A stretch of DNA of 64,000 nucleotides from Panulirus ornatus (Eukaryota > Arthropoda > Malacostraca > Decapoda > Palinuridae): positions 29,087,036 to 29,151,035 of the forward strand of contig NC_092271.1 in NCBI RefSeq assembly GCF_036320965.1, given 5' to 3'. The notes under the pieces were generated by a model, which saw only the letters and a program-made list of their open reading frames with translations, did no database searches and had not been told where the DNA came from. How positions within the stretch are numbered: position 1 is the stretch's first letter; each line of letters opens with the position of its first letter. Made by a program: the position numbers and the translations under genes. This document shows positions 25,014 to 38,690 of this stretch, piece by piece.

Positions 25014-25580
25014 GGAGAGTGAATGGTCTGCAGCAGGGATGTGTGATGTTTCCATGGTTGTTTAATTTCTTTGTGGATGGGGTGGTGATGGATGGATTTA
25101 TGCAACAGTCTTGGAGAGAGGGGATAAGAGAGCCTGGGAAGTGAGCCAATTGTTGTTTGCTGATGATAGAGCACTGGTGGATGATTTGAATGAGAAACTT
25201 TAGAAGTTATTGACTATGATCAGAAGTGTGTGTGAAGAAGGTACAGAGTGAATGTGAATAAAAGCAAGGTTATTAGGTTTAGCAGGGTTGAGGGAAAAGT
25301 TAGTTGGCATGAAAGCTTGAATGGAGAAAAATTGGAGGAAGTGAGGAGTTTTAGCTATCTGGGAGTGGACTTGGCAGAACAGAACTATGGAAGCTTGAGC
25401 GAGTCATACAGTGAGGGAGGGGGGAAGGTTCTGGGAGCACTGAAGAATGTATGGAAAGAGAGAATGGTATCTGGGAGGGCAAAAATGGGTATATTTGAAG
25501 GAACAGTAGTCCTGACAATATTGTATGGCTCCACGGTATAGGCTATAGATAGAATTATGCAGAAAAGGGCGGATGTAAAG
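25014..25580 (+). mobile_element. RTE-1 internal fragment, 553-bp unit 2
   Basis: Near-identical tandem copy of 24461-25013. It keeps a 12-bp block (TACAGAGTGAATG) that unit 1 lacks near 24693, so the units are not byte-identical. Confidence 0.85.
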
Positions 25581-25714
25581 ATTACTTAATACAGGGTTAC
25601 CCATTGCCATACCATATTTCTGAGCACAATATTCTCCATTAAATTGGAATACACAGTCTTTTATATAAAATTTATCAATTCAATAAAAAAACAGACTTTG
25701 AAACAGGTAAATGA

Positions 25715-27626
25715 TAAAGAATACTTCCCACGCATTCCTCACGTGTTGTAAAAGGCGACTAAAGGGGACAGGAGCGGGAGGCTAGAAACCCTCCCTTCCT
25801 TGTATTTAAACTTTCTAAAAGGGGAAACAGAGGAAGGAGTCATGCGGGGAGTGCTCATCCTCCTTGAAGGCTCAGATTGGGGTGGTGTCTAAATGTGTGT
25901 GGATGTAACCAAGATGAGAAAAAAGGAGAGATAGGAAGTATGTTTCAAGAAAGGAACCTGGATGTTTTAGCTCTGAGTGAAACGAAGCTCAAGGGTTAAG
26001 GGGAAGAGTGGTTTGGGAATGTTTGGGAGAAAAGTCAGGGGTTGGTGAGAGGACAAGAGCAAGGGAAGTAGTAGCACTACTGCTGAAACAGGAGTGGTGG
26101 GAGTACATGATAGAGTGTAAGAAAGTAAACTCTAGATTGATATGAGTAAAACTGAAAGTGGATGGAGAGATGGGTGATTAGTGGTGCATATGCACCTGGG
26201 CAGGAGAAGAAAGATCATGAGAGGTAAGTGTTTTGGGAGCAGCTGAGTGAGTGTGTTAGTAGTTTTGATGCACGAGACCAGGTTATAGTGATGGGTGATT
26301 TGAATGCAATGGTGAGTAATGTGGCAGTTGAGGGAATAATTGGTGTACATGGGGTGTTCAGTGTTGTAAATGGAAATGGAGAAGAGCTTGTAGATTTGTG
26401 TGCTGAAAAAGGACTGGTGATTGGGAATACCTGGTTTAATAAGAGAGATATACATAAGTATATGTATGTAAGTAGGAGAGATGGCCAGAGAGCATTACTG
26501 GATTACGTGTTAATTGATAGGCGCGTGAAAGAGAGACTTTTAGATGTTAATGTGCTGAGAGGTGCAATTGGAGGGATGTCTGATCATTATCTTGTGGAGA
26601 TGAAGGAGAAGATTTGTAGTGGTTTTCAGAAAAGAAAAGAGAAGGCTGGGGTGAAGAGAGTAAGTGATCTTGGGAAGGAGGCTTGTGTGAAGAAGTACCC
26701 AGACAGACTGAGTGGAGAATGGAAAAAGTTGAGAGCAAAGGACGTAAGGGGAGTGGGGGAGGAATGGGATGTATCTAGGGAAGCAGTGATGGCCTGCGCA
26801 AAAGATGCTTGTGGCATGAGAAGCGTGGAAGGTGGACAGATTAGAAAGGGTGGTGAGTGGTGGGATGAAGAAGTAAGACTATTAGTGAAAGAGAAGAGAG
26901 AGGCATTTGGACAACTTTTGCAGGGAAATAGTGCAAATGAGTGGGAGATGTATAAAAGAAAGAGGCAGAAGGTCAAGAGAAAGTGCAAGAGGTGAAAAAG
27001 AGTGGCAGATATTGGGTGTTTTGGTCGAGGTGGTGTATGAAGTGAGAGGGTTTGGGAGAATGATTTGGTAAACAGAGAAGAGGTAGTAAAAGCCATGCGG
27101 AAGATGAAAGCCAGAAAGGCAGTGGGTTTGGATGGTAGTGCAGTGGAATTTATCAAAAAAGGTGGTAACTGTGTTGCTGACTGGTTGGTAAGGATATTTA
27201 ATGTACGTATGACTCATGGTAAGGTGCCTGAGGATTGGCGGAATGCATGCATAGTGCCACTGTACAAAGGCAAAGGGGATAAAGGTGAGTGCTCAAATTA
27301 CAGAGGTATAAGTTTGTTGAGTATTCCTGGGAAATTATATGGGAGGGTATTGACTGAGAGGGTGAAAGCATGTACAGAGCATCAGATTGGGGAAGAGCAG
27401 CGTGGTTTCAGAAATGGTAGAGGATGTGTGGATCAGGTGTTTGCTTTGAAGAATGTATGTGAGAAATACTTAGAAAAGCAAATGGATTTGTATGTAGCAT
27501 TTATGGATCTAGAGAAGGCATAGGATAGAGTTGATAGAGATACTCTGAGGAAGGTATTAAGAAATATATGGTGTGGGACAAAAGTTGCTAGAAGCAGTGA
27601 AAAGTATTTATCGAGAATGCAAGGTA
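25715..27626 (+). mobile_element. RTE-1 LINE copy E (left), with 5' head
   Basis: It starts in the 5' head at AAAGAATACTTCCCACGC and encodes the endonuclease with breaks (SETKLKG with a stop, VIVMGDLNAM, DYVLIDRRVKERLLDVNVLRG, GGMSDHYLVEM). It then loses about 190 nt between the basic linker and VADIGCFGRGG and continues through the RT start (NREEVVKAMRKMKARKAVGLD, NYRGISLLSIPGKL, FMDLEKA*). It stops in RT at KSIYRECK, where a minus-strand LINE tail begins. Several stops make it inactive. Confidence 0.88.
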
Positions 27627-28523
27627 TTTATATTTATTTATTTTGCTTTGTCGCTGTCTCCCGCGTTAGCAGGTAGCCAGGAAACAGACGAAAGAATGGC
27701 CCGCACCCACCCACATAAACATGTATTACATACACTTCCACACATGCAACATATACATACCTATACATCCAACGTATAATATATATACAACACAGACATA
27801 TACATATATACGCATCTCATAATTCATACTGTCTGCCTTATTCATTCCCATCGCCCACACATGAAATGAACAACCCCCTCCCCTCATGTGCGAGCAGTGC
27901 TAGGAAAAGACAACAAAGGCCCATTCGTTCACACTCAGTCTCTAGCTGTCATGTAATAATGCACCGAAACCACAGCTCCCTTTCCCCATCATGCCCACAA
28001 ATCTATGTTACAAAGCCTCACATGCCCTGGTTCAATCCATTGACAGCACGTCGACCCCAGTATACCACATTGTTCCAATTCACTCTATTCCTTCCACGTC
28101 TTTCACCCTCCTGCATGTTCAGGCCCCAATTGCTCAAAATCTTTTTCACTCCATCTTTCCACCTCCAATTTGGTCTTCCACTTCTTATTCCCTCCACCTC
28201 TGACACATATATCCTCTTTGTCAATCTTTCCTCACTCATTCTCCCCATGTGACCAAACCATTTCAAAACACCCTCTCCTGCTCTCTCAACCACACTCTTT
28301 TTATTACCACACATCTCTCTTACCCTTTCATTACTTACTCGATCAAACCACCTCACACAACATATTGTCCTCAAATATCTCATTTCCAATACATCCACCC
28401 TCCTCCTCACAACTCTATCTATAGCCCACGCCTCGCAACCATATAACATTGTTGGAACCACATTTCCATCAAACATACCCATTTTTGCTTTCCGAGATAA
28501 TGTTCTCGCCTTCGACACATGCA
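27627..28523 (-). mobile_element. Hybrid RTE-1 3' part at the duplication junction
   Basis: From 27627 to about 28018 it resembles the tail of copy F (32086-32490) but with many single-base losses. From 28021 it is identical to copy D (23561-24063). The changeover at about 28018-28021 is the junction between the two duplicated units. Confidence 0.85.
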
Positions 28524-28641
28524 CAAGGAAAATCTATGGCAGAGGGACCTTCACATGTAATAGTCTCCCATATGAGAGCAAATAGTGGCAATGACAAACA
28601 CAAATACATATTTATAAGCAAAAAATAATTGAGTTAAATTA

Positions 28642-28830
<189 letters not shown>

Positions 28831-28920
28831 TCAAAGTCTTGAATAATAAAATACCTCAGTGACACAACTACTATTCACCATGTGTTTGATGGTGAATGAA
28901 AAGAATTACGTTTAAAGCAA

Positions 28921-30039
28921 GGAGAGTGAATGGTCTGCAGCAGGGATGTGTGATGTTTCCATGGTTGTTTAATTTCTTTGTGGATGGGGTGGTGATGGAT
29001 GCATTTATGCAACAGTCTTGGAGAGAGGGGATAAGAGAGCCTGGGAAGTGAGCCAGTTGTTGTTTGCTGATGATAGAGCACTGGTGGATGATTTGAATGA
29101 GAAACTTTAGAAGTTATTGACTATGATCAGAAGTGTGTGTGAAGAAGGTGAATAAAAGCAAGGTTATTAGGTTTAGCAGGGTTGAGGGAAAAGTTAGTTG
29201 GCATGAAAGTTTGAATGGAGAAAAATTGGAGGAAGTGAGGAGTTTTAGCTATCTGGGAGTGGACTTGGCAGAACAGAACTATGGAAGCTTGAGCGAGTCA
29301 TACAGTGAGGGAGGGGGGAAGGTTCTGGGAGCACTGAAGAATGTATGGAAAGAGAGAATGGTATCTGGGAGGGCAAAAATGGGTATATTTGAAGGAGCAG
29401 TAGTCCTGACAATATTGTATGGCTCCACGGTATAGGCTATAGATAGAATTATGCAGAAAAGGGCGGATGTAAAGGAGAGTGAATGGTCTGCAGCAGGGAT
29501 GTGTGATGTTTCCATGGTTGTTTAATTTCTTTGTGGATGGGGTGGTGATGGATGGATTTATGCAACAGTCTTGGAGAGAGGGGATAAGAGAGCCTGGGAA
29601 GTGAGCCAATTGTTGTTTGCTGATGATAGAGCACTGGTGGATGATTTGAATGAGAAACTTTAGAAGTTATTGACTATGATCAGAAGTGTGTGTGAAGAAG
29701 GTACAGAGTGAATGTGAATAAAAGCAAGGTTATTAGGTTTAGCAGGGTTGAGGGAAAAGTTAGTTGGCATGAAAGCTTGAATGGAGAAAAATTGGAGGAA
29801 GTGAGGAGTTTTAGCTATCTGGGAGTGGACTTGGCAGAACAGAACTATGGAAGCTTGAGCGAGTCATACAGTGAGGGAGGGGGGAAGGTTCTGGGAGCAC
29901 TGAAGAATGTATGGAAAGAGAGAATGGTATCTGGGAGGGCAAAAATGGGTATATTTGAAGGAACAGTAGTCCTGACAATATTGTATGGCTCCACGGTATA
30001 GGCTATAGATAGAATTATGCAGAAAAGGGCGGATGTAAA
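28921..30039 (+). mobile_element. RTE-1 internal fragment pair in right unit
   Basis: Counterparts of 24461-25013 and 25014-25580 at an offset of 4,460, with the same boundaries and the same 12-bp difference between the first and second member. So the 553-bp tandem event predates the 4.46-kb one. Confidence 0.85.
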
Positions 30040-30173
30040 GATTACTTAATACAGGGTTACCCATTGCCATACCATATTTCTGAGCACAATATTCTCCATT
30101 AAATTGGAATACACAGTCTTTTATATAAAATTTATCAATTCAATAAAAAACAGACTTTGAAACAGGTAAATGA

Positions 30174-32085
30174 TAAAGAATACTTCCCACGCATTCCTCA
30201 CGTGTTGTAAAAGGCGACTAAAGGGGACAGGAGCGGGAGGCTAGAAACCCTCCCTTCCTTGTATTTAAACTTTCTAAAAGGGGAAACAGAGGAAGGAGTC
30301 ATGCGGGGAGTGCTCATCCTCCTTGAAGGCTCAGATTGGGGTGGTGTCTAAATGTGTGTGGATGTAACCAAGATGAGAAAAAAGGAGAGATAGGAAGTAT
30401 GTTTCAAGAAAGGAACCTGGATGTTTTAGCTCTGAGTGAAACGAAGCTCAAGGGTTAAGGGGAAGAGTGGTTTGGGAATGTTTGGGAGAAAAGTCAGGGG
30501 TTGGTGAGAGGACAAGAGCAAGGGAAGTAGTAGCACTACTGCTGAAACAGGAGTGGTGGGAGTACATGATAGAGTGTAAGAAAGTAAACTCTAGATTGAT
30601 ATGAGTAAAACTGAAAGTGGATGGAGAGATGGGTGATTAGTGGTGCATATGCACCTGGGCAGGAGAAGAAAGATCATGAGAGGTAAGTGTTTTGGGAGCA
30701 GCTGAGTGAGTGTGTTAGTAGTTTTGATGCACGAGACCAGGTTATAGTGATGGGTGATTTGAATGCAATGGTGAGTAATGTGGCAGTTGAGGGAATAATT
30801 GGTGTACATGGGGTGTTCAGTGTTGTAAATGGAAATGGAGAAGAGCTTGTAGATTTGTGTGCTGAAAAAGGACTGGTGATTGGGAATACCTGGTTTAATA
30901 AGAGAGATATACATAAGTATATGTATGTAAGTAGGAGAGATGGCCAGAGAGCATTACTGGATTACGTGTTAATTGATAGGCGCGTGAAAGAGAGACTTTT
31001 AGATGTTAATGTGCTGAGAGGTGCAATTGGAGGGATGTCTGATCATTATCTTGTGGAGATGAAGGAGAAGATTTGTAGTGGTTTTCAGAAAAGAAAAGAG
31101 AAGGCTGGGGTGAAGAGAGTAAGTGATCTTGGGAAGGAGGCTTGTGTGAAGAAGTACCCAGACAGACTGAGTGGAGAATGGAAAAAGTTGAGAGCAAAGG
31201 ACGTAAGGGGAGTGGGGGAGGAATGGGATGTATCTAGGGAAGCAGTGATGGCCTGCGCAAAAGATGCTTGTGGCATGAGAAGCGTGGAAGGTGGACAGAT
31301 TAGAAAGGGTGGTGAGTGGTGGGATGAAGAAGTAAGACTATTAGTGAAAGAGAAGAGAGAGGCATTTGGACAACTTTTGCAGGGAAATAGTGCAAATGAG
31401 TGGGAGATGTATAAAAGAAAGAGGCAGAAGGTCAAGAGAAAGTGCAAGAGGTGAAAAAGAGTGGCAGATATTGGGTGTTTTGGTCGAGGTGGTGTATGAA
31501 GTGAGAGGGTTTGGGAGAATGATTTGGTAAACAGAGAAGAGGTAGTAAAAGCCATGCGGAAGATGAAAGCCAGAAAGGCAGTGGGTTTGGATGGTAGTGC
31601 AGTGGAATTTATCAAAAAAGGTGGTAACTGTGTTGCTGACTGGTTGGTAAGGATATTTAATGTACGTATGACTCATGGTAAGGTGCCTGAGGATTGGCGG
31701 AATGCATGCATAGTGCCACTGTACAAAGGCAAAGGGGATAAAGGTGAGTGCTCAAATTACAGAGGTATAAGTTTGTTGAGTATTCCTGGGAAATTATATG
31801 GGAGGGTATTGACTGAGAGGGTGAAAGCATGTACAGAGCATCAGATTGGGGAAGAGCAGCGTGGTTTCAGAAATGGTAGAGGATGTGTGGATCAGGTGTT
31901 TGCTTTGAAGAATGTATGTGAGAAATACTTAGAAAAGCAAATGGATTTGTATGTAGCATTTATGGATCTAGAGAAGGCATAGGATAGAGTTGATAGAGAT
32001 ACTCTGAGGAAGGTATTAAGAATATATGGTGTGGGACAAAAGTTGCTAGAAGCAGTGAAAAGTATTTATCGAGAATGCAAGGTAT
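30174..32085 (+). mobile_element. RTE-1 LINE copy E (right, duplicated)
   Basis: Second copy of the element at 25715-27626 within the duplication, carrying the same stops and the same internal deletion (offset 4,459 after the A-run). It differs by one A near 32012. Confidence 0.88.
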
Positions 32086-33649
32086 TTATATTTATTTATT
32101 TTGCTTTGTCGCTGTCTCCCGCGTTAGCAAGGTAGCGCAGGGAAACAGACGAAAGAATGCCCGACCCACCCACATAAACATGTATATACATACACGTCCA
32201 CACATGCAAATATACATACCTATACATCTCAACGTATAAATATATATACACACACAGACATATACATATATACGCATGTACATAATTCATACTGTCTGCC
32301 CTTATTCATTCCCATCGCCACACATGAAATAACAACCCCCTCCCCCCTCATGTGTGCGAGGCAGTGCTAGGAAAAGACAACAAAGGCCCCATTCGTTCAC
32401 ACTCAGTCTCTAGCTGTCATGTAATAATGCACCGAAACCACAGCTCCCTTTCCACATCCATGCCCCACAGAACTTTCTATGGTTTACCAAAGACGCCTCA
32501 CATGCCCTGGTTCAGTCCATTGACAGCACGTCGACCCTGGCATACCACATCATTCCAATTCACTCTATTCCTTGCACGCCTTTCACCCTCCTGCATTTCC
32601 AGGCCCCAATCACTCAAAATCTTTTTCACTCCATCTTTCTATCTCCAATTTGGTCTCCCACTTCTCCTCGTTCCCTTCACCTCTGACACATATGTCCTTT
32701 TTGTCGATCTTTCCTCACTCATTCTCTCCATGTGACCAAACCATTTCAAAACACCCTCTTCTGCTCTCAACCACACTCTTTTTATTACCACACATCTCTC
32801 TTACCCTATTATTACTTACATGATCAAAGCACCTCACACCACATATTGTCCTCAAACATCTCATTTCCAGCACATCCACCCTCCTGCACACAACTCTATC
32901 CATAGAACACGCCTTGCAACCATACAACATTGTTGGAAACACTATTCCTTCAAACATACCCATTTTTGCTTTCCGAGATAATGTTCTCGACTTCCACACA
33001 TTCTTCAAGGCTCCCAGAATATTTGCCCCCTCCCCCACCCTATGATTCACTTCCGCTTCCATGGTTCCATCCGCTGCCAAATCCACTCCCAGATATCTAA
33101 AACACTTTACTTCCTCCAGTTTTTGTCCATTCAAACTTACCTCCCAATTAACTTGACCCTCAATCCTACTGTACCTAATAACCTTGCTCTTATTCACATT
33201 TACTCTCAACTTTCTTCTTTCACACACTTTACCAAACTCAGTCACCAGCTTATGCAGTTTCTCACATGAATCAGCCACCAGCGCTGTATCATCAGCAAAC
33301 AATAACTGACTCACTTCCCAAGCTCTCTCATCCACAACAGACTGCATACTTGCCCCTCTTTCCAAAACTCTTGCATTCACCTCCCTAACAACCCCATCCA
33401 TAAACAAATTAAACAACCATGGAGACATCACACACCCCTGCCGCAAACCTACATTCACTGAGAACCAATCACTTTCCTCTCTTCCTACACGTACACATGG
33501 CTTACATCCTCGATAAAAACTTTTCACTGCTTCTAACAACTTGCCTCCCACACCATATAATCTTAATACCTTCCACAGAGCATCTCTATCAACTCTATCA
33601 CATGCCTTCTCCAGATCCATAAATGCTAGATACAAATCCATTTGCTTTT
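32086..33649 (-). mobile_element. RTE-1 LINE copy F, 5'-truncated
   Basis: It has a long-form 3'UTR and then RT and C-terminus with a 308-codon open stretch (32715-33641). That stretch starts DLYLAFMDLEKACDRVDRD, includes GLRQGCVMSPWLF and SQLLFADDTALVAD, and ends near ERMS after a small deletion in KKSVVES. It is truncated at its 5' end at 33649. Confidence 0.9.
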
Positions 33650-34238
<589 letters not shown>

Positions 34239-34404
34239 TTACCTACCTATTTGTAACAAGATTCTGCCACTATGCATGGTATAAACATAATGCTCACTGT
34301 GTATACTGTGCTGCTCATTTGATAATGCTGTTAATTTCATTCTGTGGAATTTGTAAAGTGCTAAAATCTAATACTTATTCAATACTTTTTAAGATAATAA
34401 TATA

Positions 34405-34446
34405 TATCTCGCTAACGCAGGAGACAGCGACAAAGTATAATTAAAC
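34405..34446 (+). mobile_element. RTE-1 tail scrap
   Basis: CTCGCTAACGCAGGAGACAGCGACAAAGTATAATTAAA: only the last 40 bp of the LINE, facing copy G. Confidence 0.7.
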
Positions 34447-34469
34447 AAAATATTTTATTTCATTTTTTT

Positions 34470-37046
34470 TTTAATTTTGCTTTGTCGCTGTCTCCCGCGT
34501 TTGCGAGGTAGCGCAAGGAAACAGACGAAAGAAATGGCCCAACCCACCCCCATACACATGTATATACATACACGTCCACACACGCAAATATACATACCTA
34601 TACATCTCAATGTACACATATATATACACACACAGACATATACATATATACACATGTACATAGGGGAGAAAGAATACTTCCCACGTATTCCCTGCGTGTC
34701 GTACAAGGCGACTAAAAGGGGAGGGAGCGGGGGCTGGAAATCCTCCCCTCTCGTTTTCTTTTTTTTTTCCCAAAAGAAGGAACAGAGAAGGGGGCAAGGT
34801 GAGGATATTCCCTCAAAGGCCCAGTCCTCTGTTCTTAACGCTACCTCACTAACGCGGGAAATGGCGAATGGTTTGAAAGAAAGAAAGAAAACATAATTCA
34901 TACTGTCTACCTTTATTTATTCCAATCGCCACCTCGCTACACATGGAATAACATCCCCCTCCCCCCTCATGTGTGCGAGGTAGCATTAGGAAAAGACAAC
35001 AAAGGCCCCATTCGTTCACACTCAGTCTCTAGCTGTCATGTAATAATGCCCGAAACCACAGCTCCCTTTCCACATCCAGGCCCCACAAAACTTTCCATGG
35101 TTTACCCCAGACGCTCCACAGGCCCTGATTCAATCCACTGACAACACGTCAACCCCAGTATACCACATCGATCCAATTCACTCTATTCCTTGCACGCCTT
35201 TCATCCTTTCAGGCCCCAATCACTCAAAATCTTTTTCACTCCATCTTTCCACCTCCAATTTGGTTCCCCACTTCTCCTCGTTCCCTCCACCTCCGACACA
35301 TATATCCTCTTTGTCAATCTTTCCTCACTCATTCTCTCCATGTGACCAAACCATTTCAAAACACCCTCTTCTGCTCTCTCAACCACACTCTTTTTATTTC
35401 CACACATCTCTCTTACCCTTACATTACTTACTCGATCAAACCACCTCACACCACATATTGTCCTCAAACATCTCATTTCCAGCACATCCACCCTCCTGCG
35501 CACAACTCTATCCATAGCCCACGCCTTGCAGCCATACAACATTGTTGGAACCACTATTCCTTCAAACATACCCATTTTTGCTTTCCGAGATAATGTTCTC
35601 GACTTCCACACATTCTTCAAGGCTCCCAGGATTTTCGCCCCCTCCTCCACCCTATGATTCACTTCTGCTTCCATGGTTCCATCCGCTGCCAGATCCACTC
35701 CCAGATATCTAAAACACTTTACTTCCTCCAGTTTTTCTCCATTCAAACTTACCTCCCAATTGACTTGACCCTCAACCCTACTGTACCTAATAACCTTGCT
35801 CTTATTCACATTTACTCTTAACTTTCTTCTTTCACACACTTTACCAAACTCAGTCACCAGCTTATGCAGTTTCTCACATGAATCAGCCACCAGCGCTGTA
35901 TCATCAGCGAACAACAACTGACTCACTTCCCAAGCTCTCTCATCCCCAACAGACTTCATACTTGCCCCTCTTTCCAAAACTCTTGCATTCACCTCTCTAA
36001 CAACCCCATCCATAAACAAATTAAACAACCATGGAGACATCACACACCCCTGCCGCAAACCTACATTCACTGAGAACCAATCACTTTCCTCTCTTCCTAC
36101 ACGTACACATGCCTTACATCCTCGATAAAAACTTTTCACTGCTTCTAACAACTTGCCTCCCACACCATATATTCTTAATACCTTCTACAGAGCATCTCTA
36201 TCAACTCTATCACATGCCTTCTCCAGATCCATAAATGCTACATACAAATCCATTTGCTTTTCAAAGTATTTCTCTCATGCATTCTTCAAAGCAAACACCT
36301 GATCCACACATCCTCTACCACTTCTGAAACCACACTGCTCTTCCCCAATCTGATGCTCTGTACATGCCTTTACCCTCTCAATCAATACCCTCCCATATAA
36401 TTTACCAGGAGTACTCAACAAACTTATACCTCTGTAATTTGAGCACTCACTCTTATCCCCTTTGCCTTTGTACAATGGCACTATGCAAGCATTCCGCCAA
36501 TCCTCAGGCACCTCACCATGAATCATACATACATTAAATAACCTTACCAACCAGTCAATAATACAGTCACCCCCTTTTTTAATATATTCCACTGCAATAC
36601 CATCCAAACCTGCTGCTTTGCTGGCTTTCATCTTCTGCAAAGCTTTTACTACCTCTTCTCTGTTTACCAAATCATTTTCCCTAACCCTCTCACTTTGCAC
36701 ACCACCTCGACCAAAACACCCTATATCTGCCACTCTATCATCAAACACATTCAACAAACCTTCAAAATACTCACTCCATCTCCTTTTCACATCACCACTA
36801 CTTGTTATTACCTCCCCATTTGCCCCCTTCACTGAAGTACCCATTTGTTCCCCTGTCTTACGCACTTTATTTACCTCCTTCGAAAACATCTTTTTATTCT
36901 CCCTAAAATTTAATGATACTCTCTCACCCCAACTCTCATTTGCCCTCTTTTTCACCTCTTGCACCTTTCTTTGACCTCCTGCCTCTTTCTTTTATACATC
37001 TCCCACTCATTTGCATTTCTTCCCTGCAAAAATCGTCCAAATGCTA
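34470..37046 (-). mobile_element. RTE-1 LINE copy G, 5'-truncated
   Basis: It has a long-form 3'UTR interrupted by a composite element (34662-34890). The C-terminus and RT are open for 320 codons (35201-36163), then a stop (TAG for the Trp in LWKVL, near 36186). The RT start and linker are open for 229 codons (36275-36964), and a 2-bp-class loss follows in the KVQEVK stretch. It is truncated at GRFLQG, about 37046. It is fairly young by reading-frame preservation, but dead. Confidence 0.9.
34662..34890 (+). mobile_element. Head+tail composite element
   Basis: The RTE-1 5' head (GGGGAGAAAGAATACTTCCC, GCGACTAAAAGGGGAGGGAGC) joins TCAAAGGCCCAGTCCTCTGTTC and GCTACCTCACTAACGCGGGAAATGGCGAATGGTTTGAAAG, with a GAAA-rich tail. 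ACATA at 34658-34662 and 34891-34895 are a likely short target duplication inside LINE copy G's 3'UTR. It lacks the first roughly 10 bp of the head. Confidence 0.85.
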
Positions 37047-37690
37047 TCTTGGGTAAATTTTGTGATACAGGGAAGATAATGGATAGAAAAGTGCATGGAA
37101 GACGACTTACTGGATCACTTACAAGAATAATGAAGGGTAGAGGTGTAAGTGTGGAAGTGCAGAAATGATTAAGGAACAGCATAGTCCTTCTGACCCTGAC
37201 CTATGCAGCCAAGACATGGACATGGAATGAGCCACAGAATTCAGGCAGTGAAAATGAATTGTTTGATATGAGAATGTGGTGTGACTAGATGGAATCAAGA
37301 AAAATAAGGGGGTATGGCAGGGAATGCAAAGGGAATGAGTTTCAGAGTGTAGGAGTGCATGAAATATGATACTTTTAGGCAGTCTGGGCATTTGAAAAGA
37401 ATGCACAGCTGGAAGTTTCCAAGGAGAGTGTATGACAGTATGATTAAAGATGTTGATGTGAGAAGAAGACCACCTGTGACATAAGGAAATGGTGAGGAAG
37501 AGTATTAGGAGAGAAATGGTGGAAGAATGTGTGCAATGATGTATGCGAGGGAGGCATGTAAAGACAGGGATAAGTGGAGACTCATTTGCTGCAGCCATCT
37601 GCTTGATGAGAGCTCCTGGAGGGAACAGCATGTGACTGATAGAGAGATCCACTTCCTTCAAATTATCTCCGTTCAAACTCACACCCCAAC
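37047..37690 (+). mobile_element. RTE-2 (second RTE-like family) C-terminal fragment
   Basis: With frame changes the plus strand gives RRLTGSLTRIMKGRGVSVEV, LLTLTYAAKTWTWNEPQN, FDMRMWCD and a KRRPPVT/REACKDRDKWRLICC end. It is homologous in layout to the RTE-1 C-terminus (L-TYG-ETW ... RW ... RPP-W) but clearly a different family. A short minus-strand RTE scrap (SLNGDNLKEVDL, about 37640-37700) abuts it. Confidence 0.65.
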
Positions 37691-37779
37691 TAACCAGTTT
37701 CAGTTTTTGCTAAAAACTCTCAGACCCATTTTCCAAGCTTATCTATCTAAATAACTTGATCCAGTTTTCTTGCCCCTTG

Positions 37780-38690
37780 CATAAATGTTTCAAGTATGTT
37801 CTTGTGGTGTGATAGTAGTTATGATTGTGTGCTATAATCTGGCACAAAGTCATGACCAGAGTGTGCTATTATCTGGCACAAATTAATTTCCAAAGTTATT
37901 TCTAATCAGTGTCCCAGTAGGAGTTTCTTGATCATTCTTTCAAACTTATTACATGATATGTACAGTTCAGTGGTCTCTGTTATTTTGGCAGCTCATATCC
38001 TTTTTGAACTGGTGCCTTCTACATAATAAGTAATCAACTCCACAGATGAATTCCTTTATATTCTCTGCTCTACAATTCCAGATGGACTTGGCATCTCTTG
38101 ATGTTGAAAGCCTTCCTACCAACATTCCAAAAGACACCACCATCATCATCATCATCATCATCATCACCTGTGACATTGTGTAAAACTACCCAGACCCAAA
38201 CCCACCAAACATCCCATGCACCACCCACAACACCTGGAAGCTTGCACAATACAGGCTTCATTCCCACACAATGACAGCACTCCATATTATCAGATAGGAG
38301 TGGCCATGGCTCACCACTAGGGGGCACTTTTGTTGCATTTTGCATGTGCATATTACAATGCATACACAAAATGATCATATAAAATGTTTTTGATGAGTGT
38401 TTACAAACTGAAAATCACAAGAAAAGACTATTGCCATGGCCACCCCCTTGAGGGAGTTCCTGAAGTAAATGGGCATCAGAGATATAGAGAGATTTACAAA
38501 CAGGCAAAGGTGGGCTGCAGCCCTCTCATTCCAATGCTTTAATTTTCTTTATGCCCTTTTTGTTTTTCCATCATTATGAGTGTGTTATGAATTATAATGC
38601 ATGAATATTTAAACAGATATTATAACATTTTTGACGAGAGCTGTGATATTCAGCATCTCTCTATATACAGCTGTTTCATTTTTTCATGTC
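37780..38690. other. SUPT16H intron, mostly unrecognised
   Basis: It holds a CAT microsatellite (38139-38166) and a CACCCCCTTGAGGGAG block at 38447 shared with the 7.4-kb repeat. Otherwise no gene or family is recognised. Confidence 0.45.
38139..38166. repeat. (CAT)n microsatellite
   Basis: About nine CAT/ATC triplets in a row. Confidence 0.95.

Noticed and set aside
37967..38378. Frames with poly-Met or poly-Asp (69 and 102 codons)
   Set aside because: Both come from the (CAT)n microsatellite at 38139-38166; no other support.
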